Shown one piece after another: positions 1 through 11,911 of a stretch of DNA of 64,000 nt. The DNA comes from Antitrichia curtipendula. Its lineage: Eukaryota > Streptophyta > Bryopsida > Hypnales > Leucodontaceae. The stretch spans positions 9,176,001-9,240,000 of the forward strand of contig OX579642.1 of the NCBI GenBank assembly GCA_951230915.1, read 5' to 3'. Below the pieces are notes generated by a model, which was not told where the DNA came from, searched no databases, and saw nothing but the letters and a program-made list of their open reading frames with translations. The position numbers and the translations under genes were made by a program. Within the stretch, counting starts at the first letter, position 1, and each line of letters opens with the position of its first letter.

Positions 1-105
1 ATGCAGCCTGGGATCTGAGGCAAGCTGGGATTTCACGCTGGGGCTGGGATCTCACCCGCAGGTTGGGATCATCACCCGCAAGCTGGGATCCCACGCAATC
101 ACGAC
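1..105. repeat. Short degenerate tandem repeat
   Basis: About four imperfect units built around GCTGGGATC followed by (T)CACCCGCA run from the window edge, spaced roughly 20-27 bp. The array may continue upstream of the window. An open frame runs through it to about 551, but its composition is explained by the repeat and I do not call it a gene. Confidence 0.6.
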
Positions 106-551
106 AACAACCCTCATTCAACAACAATTTCAAAAGCAAACCTCATTCTTTCCGAATTGATCCTGATGACTCGCAATTTCAACTTGACTCCCGTCCTGTC
201 TCGATCGGCTTCGCGTGCTTTGCACCATCGCTCCAGTTCCCTGCAAGTTCCCTCATACAAGGATGTTGCAGTGCAAGTGAATTGACAAGAGAAAGGCCGG
301 CTGCCCCTGCTTGCTTTGGGAACAGTGGAGCGCTTGGGGTGGCGGTTTGTCTACAGTTGGAGCGGGAATTATGGCGGCATGATGGCTGTAGCAGGATTTC
401 CGCGGGGGAAAAGATAAGCCCACCGCATGCAAGACCACCATATGCAAGTCCACCATTCTCGGGATTTCTATTCCAGTTCTACCTTTACCGCATGTTGCAT
501 TTCAGGACTTCAAAATGTGCAAAAGGCTGTCTCCTGAATCTTGGTTCATGA

Positions 552-1080
552 ACCGGATGTCTTTGGTGAAATTTCTATTTAGGTGACATGCAGACGGCAC
601 AGTAAAATAATTTATTAACTAGTGGAGATGGTTTGAGATATACGCCATGTTCATTCTCCAATTAGCACTGGTTGATACTTTCTAGAAGTCAATTGACAAT
701 ACTCATCTAAAAATGCTTTTACTAAGTTATTTTTATTTATCCTTTTAATTATTTTTTATCTTTTTAATTTTGTTCAATTACCAATTATTAGTTTTTGTTC
801 ATGAACTTATGATCGACCTTAGTTCCCCGAATGACGCATATTCTTTATTCTAAATACAGGGATGTTGTTTGATTTGGGAAAAATCCACAGCTCATGGTGT
901 AACGTTACGGAACGTCCGGAAACTAAACTTAATACATAAAATAGAGATATATAGGAGAAGAACTTTGAAATTTTTGCATAAGTGTAGAAGTTTAGATGCT
1001 AGAAACCTACATTAGAAAAGATCTCTTTCGTAGGAAAGTTAAAACTCTAATTAGGTTAAAACAGTGTTCCAGAACCAGTA
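552..1080. other. AT-rich intergenic DNA
   Basis: No convincing ORF or repeat was seen. Composition is AT-rich up to about 890 and then changes. The first CCGGA pentamer, typical of the next block, appears near 917, so the GC-rich element may begin around 890-920. Confidence 0.5.
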
Positions 1081-1170
1081 GCCGGATAGTCGGAAGTTCC
1101 GGATCGTAGGGGTTCCGGCTAGGGAACTTACGGGAACTCCACCGGTTCGGGAACTTAGGGTTTCGTGCCG

Positions 1171-1180
1171 CTATATAAAC
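1171..1180 (+). promoter_or_regulatory. TATA box of the 1315 ORF
   Basis: CTATATAAAC is a strong plant TATA match about 140 bp before the first in-frame ATG. It follows a GC-rich stretch and precedes a leader with pyrimidine-rich runs (CTCTTTTCTCTG) where transcription could start around 1200-1215. The call rests on motif and spacing only. Confidence 0.6.
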
Positions 1181-1314
1181 CCTGCCGCCATTCTCATTTG
1201 GTCTCTTTTCTCTGCGGCATTTTCGCGAGTACGTTTAGTGAGAGAAAGAGTGGTGAGATAGGATCGAGGTAGGAAGCGGAAGTAAGGTCGGTGCAACTCC
1301 GGAAGACCGACAGG

Positions 1315-3222
1315 ATGATGGAAACCCGAGCCCGTAGATTGGCGGTGACCGCACGGACTGTCAGCCCGGCGATTCCGTTCGATACGGATCGCCATAGAGA
1401 GTTGCAGGAGGATTTAGAGACCATGGGCTGTGTCGGATTCTTACACCGCCCATGGGACTTGAAGAGTGAAGGAATGATTGAGGAACTCCTTTACGGAGTT
1501 CCCAATCAGTATGAGTTGACGGTGAGGGGCCGCCCGAGAGCTTGGACACAAGAGCTCTGGGCCGGAACGTACTTTGCACTGAACCGGGGGCATGGATGGG
1601 CCGGCCGGCCGGAGAAGTTCGCAGCGGAAAGATTCCGGAACTCCGCCGACCCAAAAGAGGGGTTTGCAGCGACGGATTGCGTGTATGCCCGGGATCAGCA
1701 ACTCTTAGAGTTCCTGATCCCCATCCTGTATCCGGAAAAGCCTAGCCGGGTGACCACCACGGTGGCCAACACCATTTTTGGGGCTTTAGGAAACAGGGTT
1801 AACCCGCCCCCAAGACCCGTAAATTGGGGCGGACTTATTCACACGATTGTGGATAAGTTAGCGAATGGGATTTCAGGACGGAAGACCAGTTACATTAGCC
1901 CGTATTTGTTCCACTTGTACCACCGGATGGAAACCCTGAGCGAGCCGGAGCAGCTTATGTACAAGAAAGGGGAAAATCTCCTCAAGTACGGGCTGAGACC
2001 GGAACCGCAGCCGGAGGAGCCGGAATCCGAGGAGGAGGACGTTCCGGAGGAAACACAGACCACTCCGGAGAAGGCCGGAACCAGTAGGCGAAAGTCCACC
2101 GACCGGACAGCGCGAGGGAAACAAGTGGCGGAAGGTTCCGTCCAGCCGGAAAGCCCACACGAGGAGTTGGATCCAGTCAAGAACGCCATACATTGGCTGC
2201 GAACGACGAGGACGGTGAATGACCGGATGGCAGCAGTACTCCAAGACGTTTGCCATTCGTTAGGAGTGAAGGACGAGAGAGAGATCTTGGCCGCCATCGC
2301 ACGAAGATCGAATCCGGAAGACGTCAAGGTTCTGTACGATCAGATCCGGAGTCTTCAGGAGGAACGGGATCAGTTCCGGAGCCAGCACTAGTGGTCGAAA
2401 CGGGAGATGCACATCGCGAACCGGAAGTCCACGGAAGCGATGGCTCTAGTACGGAAGCTGGGAGAACTGATCGACCTTCCGGCCAGCACCATCTCGAGGG
2501 CTCAACTCTGGAACTCACAGATGGTGGCCCAAGGCCACATTACCGGAACGAAGGTCGTACTCATCCTGACGGATTTCGAGGCCCGGATGGAGGGAGTGCT
2601 GAAGGAGATGCGACAGCTGATTGGAAGCCTCGACCCGAACCTGCTTGACCAAGCAATGTTCGCTGATCTTCCGGGAGGAGAGTTCCAAGAAACTCATGGA
2701 GCCGGAACTTCAACGGGAAAGAGGAATCTGGAAATCCCGACTCACGTGGTCACTTATCCGGAGGTTAAAACGCCGAAGGAAGCAAGCACGCAGACCACCG
2801 TCCAGGAGGGGACAGCCGGAAGACAGGCGGCGGTAAACCTGTTTCCACCTCTCCAGCTGACGGAGACGGAAGCTGAGGCCATAGCAGCAGCAAGTGTCCG
2901 GAATCCTGCCCGGACCGATCCGGACAGGTTTATACATATGCAGAACACTCCACCACCAGCGAATCCGGGCAACACCGTCATTAATTTGACGGAGACAAAG
3001 ACGACACGGCAGCGACACACGAGGATCGAGGAGCCGCTGGAGATCGATGAGACGGAAGAGGAATCTGCGGAGTCTCACTCCCAATCGGATGGGACGGATT
3101 CTGATCCGCCTCAGATCCGGACTCGGTCGGCAACGAAGAGGACTCCAGCAAAGGTAACTGCCCGGAAGTCCACTCCAGCGAATCTTAGGGCCGGACCATT
3201 GACAAAGAAGCCCCGCAAATGA
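1315..3222 (+). pseudogene. Long unrecognised ORF interrupted by one TAG; gag-like by layout
   Basis: I do not recognise the family. The first in-frame ATG is at 1315 (a second at 1318). The frame runs 358 codons to a TAG at 2389-2391 and then continues in the same frame to a TGA ending at 3222, so the undamaged product would be about 635 residues. The N-terminal ~240 residues look globular and rich in Trp, Arg and Pro (for example RPWDLKSEGMIEELLYGVP). An acidic Pro/Glu/Thr-rich linker follows. A coiled-coil-like stretch then crosses the stop (SLQEERDQFR before it, REMHIANRKS after it). The tail is acidic, then strongly basic (TPAKVTARKS, LTKKPRK) like a nuclear localisation signal. No protease, reverse transcriptase or integrase motif was found nearby and I saw no flanking LTR pair. 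A gag-only or otherwise non-autonomous retroelement, or a domesticated gene, are both possible. The second half has its own ATG at 2407, so re-initiation or stop readthrough cannot be excluded. Confidence 0.6.
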
Positions 3223-5632
3223 CTAGTGCGGGTGGGTGTCTTTTTAGTTAGGATTTTGACTTATTAGTTATTTCCGGAAACGGGTAACCCGGACTGTGGG
3301 CCCCTAGTTCCGGACTTTTAGGCTATCAAACGGCTTTCCGGTTTTCCCGGAATGGTTATTAGGACCGTTAGCCGGATTTGTAGTTGGCCGTTGGCCGGGT
3401 TTTGTGTGGGCCTTTTGGCCGCTTTTTGTTTGCTTTTAAGGGCAGGCCGGCTTGTTGGCCTGTCATTCCCTTTCTTGTCATTTAATCGAAGCTTACCGGA
3501 GATCAATTTGATCATCTCTTTGCGTATCGCGTTGATGATTGAGTTGTACACTGATTTGTGAGTGAGAGTGTGTGAGAGGGAGTCCGGATTCTTGGGTTGA
3601 CGGATACATATGCTGTGACGGAAGAGCTTTAGATGTGTGAATGAGGAGCTGTGCATGGTGCCTTTAAATTGCTGGAACGGTGATCCGGTGGAAGCCTGTT
3701 ACGGGTGAGGGTGCGAGTCCGGAAGTCCAGGGAGGATTCCGTGCGGAGATAAGCAACCGCCTGAGGAATTATCCTAGCCATCGGAAGGTCTGCCAACCTC
3801 TAGAGCACTCGAGAGATACGAAGTCAGCACTACAATCCGGAAAGTCTGGATCTGTCGTTGTAGTAAGGTGGATCTAACCGGGCCCTGTGTGACCTACTTT
3901 CCGGATACGTCATCTGGAAGATTGTGAGGGTACGGATTCTCCCTTTGCTATTACCGTATAATTCTTGGGTGTTTTGTTTTGTTTGTTACGGATAGAGAGT
4001 GTGAACCAAGAGTGGCGAGTCCCTGCCCCTCGGAAAGATCAATAGTGGACCCCCTGAGGGTGAAACAGGGGTATCTAAAACCAGTTACTTGAGAGAGTTG
4101 GAACCGGAATCCGGAATAGGGCGGAACCGGATTGGAATCCGGAAAATACTAGTTTCCGGAAGATAGCAATAGAGTGTACGGATTGCTTGGGGTGTTTTTG
4201 GAAGTGATCCGGATACCCAAAACTTGCAGCAACATACTAGAATTCCCTGGAACGATAACTCGTGTCATCTTACCACATTTTTGTGTTAAAGATACTTACG
4301 CGCTAACTACGCGTGCGACACATGGTTAAAAATTTATTTTTAGTATGATACATGCACTTGCCCTGATGCTTAGCAACATTCACTCTCAAGACGTTGGAAA
4401 ACAATATGGATATCTTGTTAGTATACTCTATTCATATTTCCTTTTTAGTATATGAACATAGCTTCACTTCTTTGTTAGAATTTCATTTCAGTACCCTCAC
4501 CTACTCTAGTTCCAAGTTGGAAAACTATGAAGGGTCCTACCTATTTCTGTCCTAAAACATATGCAATTTGACTTCCCTTTTGTACTTGTACACATATTAG
4601 CAATAAATGATTCAAACAATGTCATGCCCCAAGGAATATCACATTCAAGCACATGACCCTTACTCATTGAGCACTGGAAAAAAACAAAAAACTCTTGAGA
4701 ATAGAGAGGATAGATATTATCATACAGTAGTCCCGATGAGATGCGCTTCAACTTCATCGTGCGTGAAAATTTGCTGAGAGTCTTCGCCTTCTCCGCCTTC
4801 CTCCTGTCCTGAAGCACCCATTGCTTCGCCGCTCTCTCCCACCTCGAAGTGAAGAGTCTTCCAAAGTTTGCCAGCTCTAGGATGCCTGGACTTTGAAACC
4901 GCTCTCTTTCTTCTATTCATTCTAGATCTAGTCAATGCTCTAGAAGAAGAAAAATAGAATGAAGTCCGCCTCCTCTTTCTACCCTGCAATGGCAAGCTAA
5001 ACAAATCTCCCCGGTCTTCTATGAGCATGTGCTAAGAGGAAAGGCTAATGAGAACAACTACCTCAGAGAGCAAGTACTAACACACCAAAAACATGATGTA
5101 CAAATGAATCCCTCCTCCTAAAACAGCCTATAAGTACGCTTTGAAAACGGACGTTGGCTTCCATAACTTTACACAAGTTGAGCTATAGCATAGGTCTTCC
5201 ATTTCGGCTCATTAATGTTGCAAAGCGTGTTGCGCAAAGGCGCTTCATGGTGCCGTCAACATCTAAGATAGTTAAGTAATTATTACAAATAGAAATTTAG
5301 GACATAATCTTAAATCAAATCTATCTGCAATGATTCCTAGACTTTATACCTAAATGCACTATGATGATGATGAGACCGTATTGTATTGGTTGTCCCATCT
5401 AGAGATATTCATTAAATGTTGGCGCTTATGAGCTTGAAGAACACAAAAAAGATGGCACCTACCATTAATAATCATGAAAGTAAAAGTAATGTTCAAATGT
5501 ACCTTTGGCGCCTTTATCCGTAGTGGGTAATGGCATGGAGCACTATAAAACATGGAGACACCCAAGTAACCTATGTATCCTTCATATATAATGTCACTCC
5601 TCTTCGTTTCATAATGTCACCCAAGTATCTAC
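3223..5632. other. Noncoding DNA between the GC-rich ORF and the MULE
   Basis: 3223-4260 is the CCGGA-rich 3' flank. 4260-5632 is AT-rich. A minus-strand frame at 4720-5028 (102 codons, with basic KRRR-type clusters and an acidic Glu/Gly patch) is the only ORF worth noting, and I cannot assign it. It may be part of the 5' region of the MULE. No MULE terminal inverted repeat was found by eye. Confidence 0.4.
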
Positions 5633-5650
5633 TTGTCTATTGATAGAAAC

Positions 5651-8600
5651 ATGGCCTGCATACGTGTAGATGGTCAGGAGGCACCCTTAGTGTTTCCACT
5701 TGATGAAGGAGGGCGAGCTAAAGTACTGAATCATTTGCTTCATGTGAGATTCAAATTTGTTGAATCGACTATCTATGTAGAGGAAGAGAGAAGGTCTGAG
5801 TTAGGTGAATTGCAACAATCAGTTCCTATACTAAAGTCCATGTGTGATGAGGGCTTCTATTGGTACCTAGCGTCTGGGAATTTTAGAGTTTATGGTATCT
5901 CACTATCAATGGTACCCTCCTCTCTTGAGATAGGAAGTCGGCAATCAGTGAATTCAACAGTGGATATCCCATTCATGAGAGAGGCAACTACAGAAGGTCC
6001 GTGTCGTGAACGTCTCTTAGTATTTTCTAGAAGTCCAATTCCTGTTATACCGAAGATAGAAAACTTGGATTCTATCATAGAGTTGGCTAGCGATTCAGAA
6101 GAAGACTCTCCACCCTTAACCCTTCAACTGAACTCCCTTACAATTCACAATGCTTTAGAGGAGAAGGGAAATGGGAACTCTGAATCCAATATCCCATCTA
6201 GTAGTCATGCGCGCTCTGTATTGTCCCGTCCTCCATTGCACCCAAGGCTTTTCCACCAATCCAATATAATGAAGTGCTTGAGGAGACTTTCTAAGCTTCA
6301 TTATTCTAGGAGTGAATTGTCTACAATGGACTTTGACACTGTGGAACACCATGAAGTGAAGTTTTTGCCTCCTACATACAATGGGGACACCATCTTCAAA
6401 TTACCTCCGTGTGGACCACAATCTTATTCATCTTGTGCAAAGAACTTGGAAGGAATGGACAAGCGATACGACGGACATCCTTGGTGCAAGTTGGTGACAA
6501 CAAACATCCACAACTCCGACAACTTAAAGTTCCGTAAGTCATACTGCGCTGGTCATCTTGTTTGTGAAAATACTGAGTGTGAGTATATGAAGAGGGCTTC
6601 CAGAAAGAATGAGACAGAGTAGAGCGGTTCTACAGTTTTTCCTTTTGCAATAGGAGAGGGTCCTCCTAAAGATTGTAGGCTAGTTTGTAAGGTTTGCAAA
6701 ACAATACCTACGTGCGTGAGCTCATGCGGCGCTAGAATTTACTACTGCTACAGCGATGATGCAAAGATGAGTAGGGCTGCTATTCACCTCGGTAATCATA
6801 TTCATCCGGTAGCTATGGGCTTGTATAGGGACTCCGCAAAAGAAATTAGTGATCTCATTGTAGAGCAGGTGTCTAGAACCCCCACAGCCACCAACTCTGC
6901 CATTGCGCTATCTGCTAGCAAAGATTTCCTACTAAATCACCTATTTCATCACAGAGAAGGAGAGAAGGAAATGTTGAAGGGAGAAGAAATGGAAGAGGTC
7001 ATGGATCGCTTCCAGTTTCTGAGCAGTCCAAGTATACGAAATGTCATCTCTTCTTTTCGCTCAAACAACCGAGGAGGAGTCATTGATAACATTATGACCA
7101 TGAAGAAAGAATCAAAGTTCAAATTTATACATGATAGTGTCTTCCTAGGCCAAGGCAAAGAAAAGGTGTACATTTTCAAAATGCTCACTGAAGGACCTGG
7201 AAGTGGAGTGGACTTGATAAGGCGTATGCAACCAGGTGGTGATCTGCAAAACACGTGGATGATGTTCGACCACGTAAAGCGCGTGAAGGATTGGACCACA
7301 ATGGCTTGCCACGTGTATGATGCACAGTACAAAAAAGTGATGACCATTGCCATGTATGACATGCAATCTGAAGATACCGAAGTCCAAGTACAGTTTTGGA
7401 AGAGTTTGAATTTGGTCATGACACGACATGGATTGGTTGATCCGAACTTCAAGGGATTTATGGCAGATAGCGCCATGGCCAATTGAAACGCAGTTCGTAT
7501 TGTGTACGGTAGTGGCAGACCCGATGAGGTAATGGAGAACCGTGAAAGGACGTGTTTGCTACACTGGAGTACTTCTCTTATAAATCACACACAGAAGCAC
7601 ATCAAGCATGCATTTCAACAACAACACATTATGTTATGCAAGCAATACAAAGAATCAAAGACCGTGGATGAAGCAGAGAGTCGGTACCTTGCAATTCGTT
7701 CATGGTGGCTTTCGTCTGGAGCTGCAACCGAAGAAGCACTTCATCACCTAGACCACTGGCTGGCATTTTGGCATTTTTGATATTTACAGTGGGGAGGCTT
7801 CATGACCATGGTAAGCTCAACTAAGAATTTTTGTTCCTAGCTTCATTTTTTATTTATTACAAAGTGTTGCAAAATAGAGTTATACCTTGTACCAGAAAAA
7901 ATTGTCAATGGCTTTTCGTTTTTATTGTTTCTGTACATGACAACAACAAATTTTGACTAGTAAATTTCTTTGAATGATTGATGAATATCAAAAATGGGAG
8001 TAGTACCAGGCAATACTTAAACATCCGTCGGATCCGATGGATGTTCATGTGTTGTCTAGTACTACTCCTATTTTGGATATTCATTAGTTGCAAGGAATTT
8101 GAAAGGTCCAAAAGTAAGAAGGTATCACATTTTCACATTTTCAATATTCCTTACAAGGTATCCTAGTTGAACAATGTGAATTTTTAGAATTCGTTTTTCT
8201 CATACAAATGTTTCATGTATGCTTAGAATAGTTTCTAATTGCTTCGGTTGGATTTGTAGGGCTTGAGTTTGGAAGAGATGACAGATTTACCTTTTTGTAA
8301 TCTGTCCAAAACGGTTCATAACAAGTGGCTTCAAATGTCTGGTAAACGTGCAAACAATTTGTTTGACGCCACTTGTGATGATAGTATTTGTACTTGGATG
8401 CAAATAACAAACTACTGTGCATATTTGAGAGGTCACACTTCTGGTTTAGGACCATCCAAGAGAGAATTGAAGTTGAGAGCTGTTAGACGCAGCGGATGCC
8501 CAAAAAAAATTGCGGAGGCATTGAACACATTGCCGGAAGCACATGGTGTAGGAACTCGAGTACCGCATTTGGAAGGAGAAGAAATATTTGGAAGCACAAA

Positions 8601-9648
8601 GAGAAAGTTGGACATACCTATTGGTAATGCCGGAGATTCACATCGCCCCGACAAGGTCAATTTTTCTCAACCTCGAGTTCGAACAAGGTCAACCAAGATT
8701 TTCATGGAGCCATTGGAAGTCAACCAATCACACAGCGAGGTCACTCCACACTAGTATGTGCCAATCGCATTTGAAAGTGACTGCAACACATCAAAGTGGC
8801 ACATTGCAAGGATAAGTCACAAATCAAATGCAAGATGCCAAACTCAGCAACGAATGTCAAAGATCAAGTGTACCGCAAAAATTGCAAAAGGAAGAAAGGG
8901 AACTCCAGCTCCCACCTATCGTGGTAGAAAAGAAGAGTACGGGAGTAAGCGTAAGGTGGTGGCCGATTTTTGGTTTTGTTGGGATGATATTGAACGATGT
9001 GTGCAAGGTACAAAGCGTAAGTAGGTCATAGATTGGCCTGAGGTGCCGAAAGTTCGGCAAGTGTTGGCTGGAACCAACTTGGATCGAGAAGAGACATTGT
9101 TACTGCAGCATGCAGGCTTCCGCCTCCAAGAACGGCCTACATTGTCGCCACGTCAGCTCTTCTCCATGTCTAATATTTTTGAGCATGTTTTGTTTGACCA
9201 AGCATCTCCACCAAATCCGGATGCATATCCAACAGTGAGGAACAACCGGACCATTAAGAGAGCTACAAATGCCCCTACTGCGGAGCAACGGAACAAATGG
9301 GAGAGTGCTCGGAATGTTAGAGGCCAAATTTTAGGAGTGACCCTTCTCCCTTTTCCAGGCCTTGGAGCAATAGTGGTACTCGAGAGTGGGGTGGACTCCA
9401 ACAGCCATATATACCGAATTACTGTTGGTATGTTTCCTACATGCACATGTCCGGACTTTGTGAATATGGTTGTGTCCGCTGTTGGAGGTCGCCAACAATA
9501 CGTAAATTGTAAGCACTTGTACTACTTGTATAGGTACTTCTGCAAGATGGACCTTCATGAAGACAAATTCATTCATGCACCTAGTTATAGCTACAATGAG
9601 TTGAAGGTACTCCTAGTGCGGGCAAAGATTATCATATTGCTAGAGTAA
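5651..9648 (+). pseudogene. MULE (Mutator-like) transposase with SWIM zinc finger, inactivated
   Basis: This is a transposase that would cut and paste its own element in the nucleus. The frame opens at ATG 5651 (MACIRVDGQE). Around 6410-6615 a Cys/His segment (HPWCKLVTTN ... YCAGHLVCENTECEY) resembles the GCM/WRKY-type finger seen at the N terminus of many MULE transposases. A second Cys cluster lies at 6650-6750. The catalytic core reads MMFDHVKRVK and, later, NFKGFMADSAMAN, consistent with the two Asp of a DDE nuclease. The C-terminal finger at about 9415-9530 is CTCPDF ... CKHLYYL, a CxC...CxH SWIM motif. A GT-AG intron at 7811-8259 joins the two halves in phase 0. In-frame stops lie at 6620 (TAG), 7484 (TGA, in the conserved AMAN-x-NAVR stretch where Trp is likely), 7778 (TGA), 8752 (TAG) and 9022 (TAG). 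No frameshift is needed, so decay is recent or purely by substitution. Confidence 0.85.
7811..8259 (+). other. Probable intron of the MULE transposase
   Basis: The donor is ATG|GTAAGC after GGFMTM and the acceptor is TTTGTAG|GGC before LSLEEMTD. Splicing keeps the reading frame (phase 0) and accounts for the frame change between the catalytic part and the part leading to the SWIM finger. The interior is AT-rich with many stops. Confidence 0.6.
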
Positions 9649-10202
9649 GTATGGCTACTTTTTTTATGTAGTGCAAAGTATTGTAATGGCCTTCATACAT
9701 TGAAATGATATGAAGTACATGGCATAGAAGAAGTTATTGGTATCAGAAAATAGAGGAGCATGTCTCATATGTAAGAATACATGTGGATAATTAAAATGCA
9801 TGTGCATGAGTTCCAACCTTATATTTTACTGTAATACTACACACCCAAATACAAGGCGGCCTTTGCTAATACATGAGCGTACAATACTGATGAGAGCTGA
9901 AAATGGGGAAGAGTGACAAGACCAATGTCTAGGTTCCTATTCAAGTGTCCCACAACACATGTTCAGAGGTCACTTTTAAGTCTTTAGTTGTCCTATAACG
10001 ATTGGCATTTGGAAATGAGTCACTATATACGTAGTTACGTTCAATGAACAATCATTGCGGGAGGACTATTTGGGGAATAGACCTTGGCCGTAATTGTGTG
10101 GCATATTATATTCTCAACGGTCCTCTAGCATTTTGTTCAAGACGAATTACGTCATGTGTATTTTGTATTCAGGCAACTTCGTATTTGGGCACAAAAAATT
10201 GT
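9649..10202. other. AT-rich 3' flank of the MULE
   Basis: No ORF or clear repeat was seen. It probably includes the 3' untranslated part of the transposon, whose end I could not locate. Confidence 0.35.
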
Positions 10203-10510
10203 GAGTGATGGAGTTGCCTCCCCATTACCATTTGTGAATGAATTTTTATTCACTGGTGGTAATTGGCTTTCACAACCTATAGGAAAAAAAAATATGTTGA
10301 GTGACGGAGTTGCCCCCCATTGAAATTTGTAGATGAATTTCTACTCACCAATGGTGCCTAACTTTTACAAACTGTAGGAAAAATAAATCGATGAGTGATG
10401 GAATTGGGCCCCCATTAAATTTTGTCGATGAATTTATGTTCATCAGTGCGGCTTGGCTTTCACAACTTCTAGGAAAATAAATATGGTGAGTGATGGAATT
10501 GCCTCCCAAT
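10203..10510. repeat. Tandem array, about 95 bp unit, three copies plus a partial fourth
   Basis: The unit starts GAGTGATGGAGTTGCC and recurs at 10203, 10299, 10393 and 10488 (periods 96, 94, 95). Each full unit has a small internal palindrome of the form GTGAATGAATTTTTATTCAC, then a CTTTCACAAC...TAGGAAAA stretch. Copies differ by scattered substitutions. It lies about 550 bp past the MULE SWIM exon and could be subterminal to that element. Confidence 0.75.
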
Positions 10511-11911
10511 CAAAAATAAAATTTCACACAATCCACGGTTATAGGGTACACGGTAATAGGTCAAAAAATTGACCTTTTTCCTCTTTTTTCCCAACAAAAT
10601 CGGAAAAAAAAATTTGGGAGTCCGAATTTTCAATTTTTTTAATTTTGGGGGCTCCAAGCTCACAAGCTCACCGCTCCAAGCTCGCCTGCTAGAGTGCTAG
10701 CGTCGTTGGATCTTGGGGGTCTCCTATTTTGAGAAATGTGAATAGCCTAGGGTCTTTGGTAGGTGCGAGAGAGTCGGAAAAGACTCTTGGTTGACTTCGT
10801 TTTGCCATCGTATGGTCCTAGGATGCCGGGATGCCGGTCAACGCGACGGGGAGTCGGGGACCCTACCACGTGGTTAATTCCCGAGGAATCTCGCCAGTTC
10901 GGGTACTTGCCGCTATCGAAATGTCGTGAAACTTCACAGAGTGCATTATTAACATAAAACAAGCTAGTTTAATTTTTAGTGAGATTTTCTTGTAACTTGG
11001 GTAATTTCCATGAAATTCCCGTTGGAGATTAAAAAGATTGACCACCCGGAAAAGGTTCTTCTGCAAGTCGAAAGATGACGGGATTTTTCACGTGACCTCT
11101 CAGGGAGTCATATGAAAGACGTGTAGGTGCGTTTCCATACCTGGCACGACTGGTCAGTGGAGATGAAACTGGCCATCTCCTTGGATGAGCAACGATGCGG
11201 GAATCTTTTGCAGATAGAAGAATCTTGGCGAATCAATTTTGTCGTTGGACTCCTGGCATGGGATTTACCCTAGGACACCATCCTTGGGCTGTAGATTCCT
11301 ACATGGGCCCAGTCTTGTGTCAGTGGCTCCTGCATGCTAACAATCGGGGTTTGGAGAATTCTAAATCTAACTCTAGGACCCGACCTAGTGGCCTCGTTGT
11401 GGATCCCTCGGACCGACTTAGCCATGAATTGCCACATTCATGAATGTGACTCAAATCCTCCAAATCTAACCGTTTCGTTCTTTCTACCTATTTTTAGGTC
11501 AGGTTTGGTGGGATTCTAAGTCTAAATACAAATCTAGACCAAATACTATAATAGGTATGCTACAACCCTATTTCGGTTCTACACTCTTTTTATGGCTTTT
11601 TGTATACTTTTCTTAACTTTAAATTGCAAATTTCCAAAAAAATAAGTCCCAAGTGACAAATTGGGAGCTCACAATGGCCGGCTGACCATGTTTGTAGCTG
11701 AGTGTTGCATTGACTTTATCATTGGTAGGCAGGAATGATGGATGTTCAGGAGATGGTCGTGGTGGCATCAACCCTAGTTAAATTAGGTCGTTGACCTGCA
11801 TCGTTTTCCCTATCTGTAGAACGCCACATCCAATGTTGTCCTTGACTTTGTTCTTGCTTGCTGTCTTGTGCAGGTTTTCCTTGGGCAAGTCTTTCTCTTC
11901 TTCATCAATCC
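10511..11911. other. Intergenic DNA
   Basis: Mixed composition, moderately GC-rich around 10750-11450. Short frames exist on both strands but none has a recognisable domain or clear coding character. Confidence 0.35.

Larger units (their letters stand above)
1090..4215. other. CCGGA-saturated GC-rich block
   Basis: A hand count gives about 50 CCGGA pentamers on the + strand between 1090 and 4215, in the promoter, the coding frame and the roughly 1 kb of noncoding DNA after it. The flanking DNA has almost none. The 3' noncoding part (3223-4260) contains no ORF I trust. Its motif density suggests it belongs to the same unit as the ORF. Confidence 0.7.

Noticed and set aside
63..551. 162-codon frame at the window start
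   Set aside because: It begins at a non-ATG codon inside a tandem repeat and shows no domain or consistent coding character.
890..4260. LTR retrotransposon around the 1315 ORF
   Set aside because: No direct terminal repeats, primer-binding site or polymerase domain could be found, so only a gag-like resemblance by layout is kept.
10203..10510. CRISPR array
   Set aside because: The units are head-to-tail repeats without unique spacers, in a plant-type genome.
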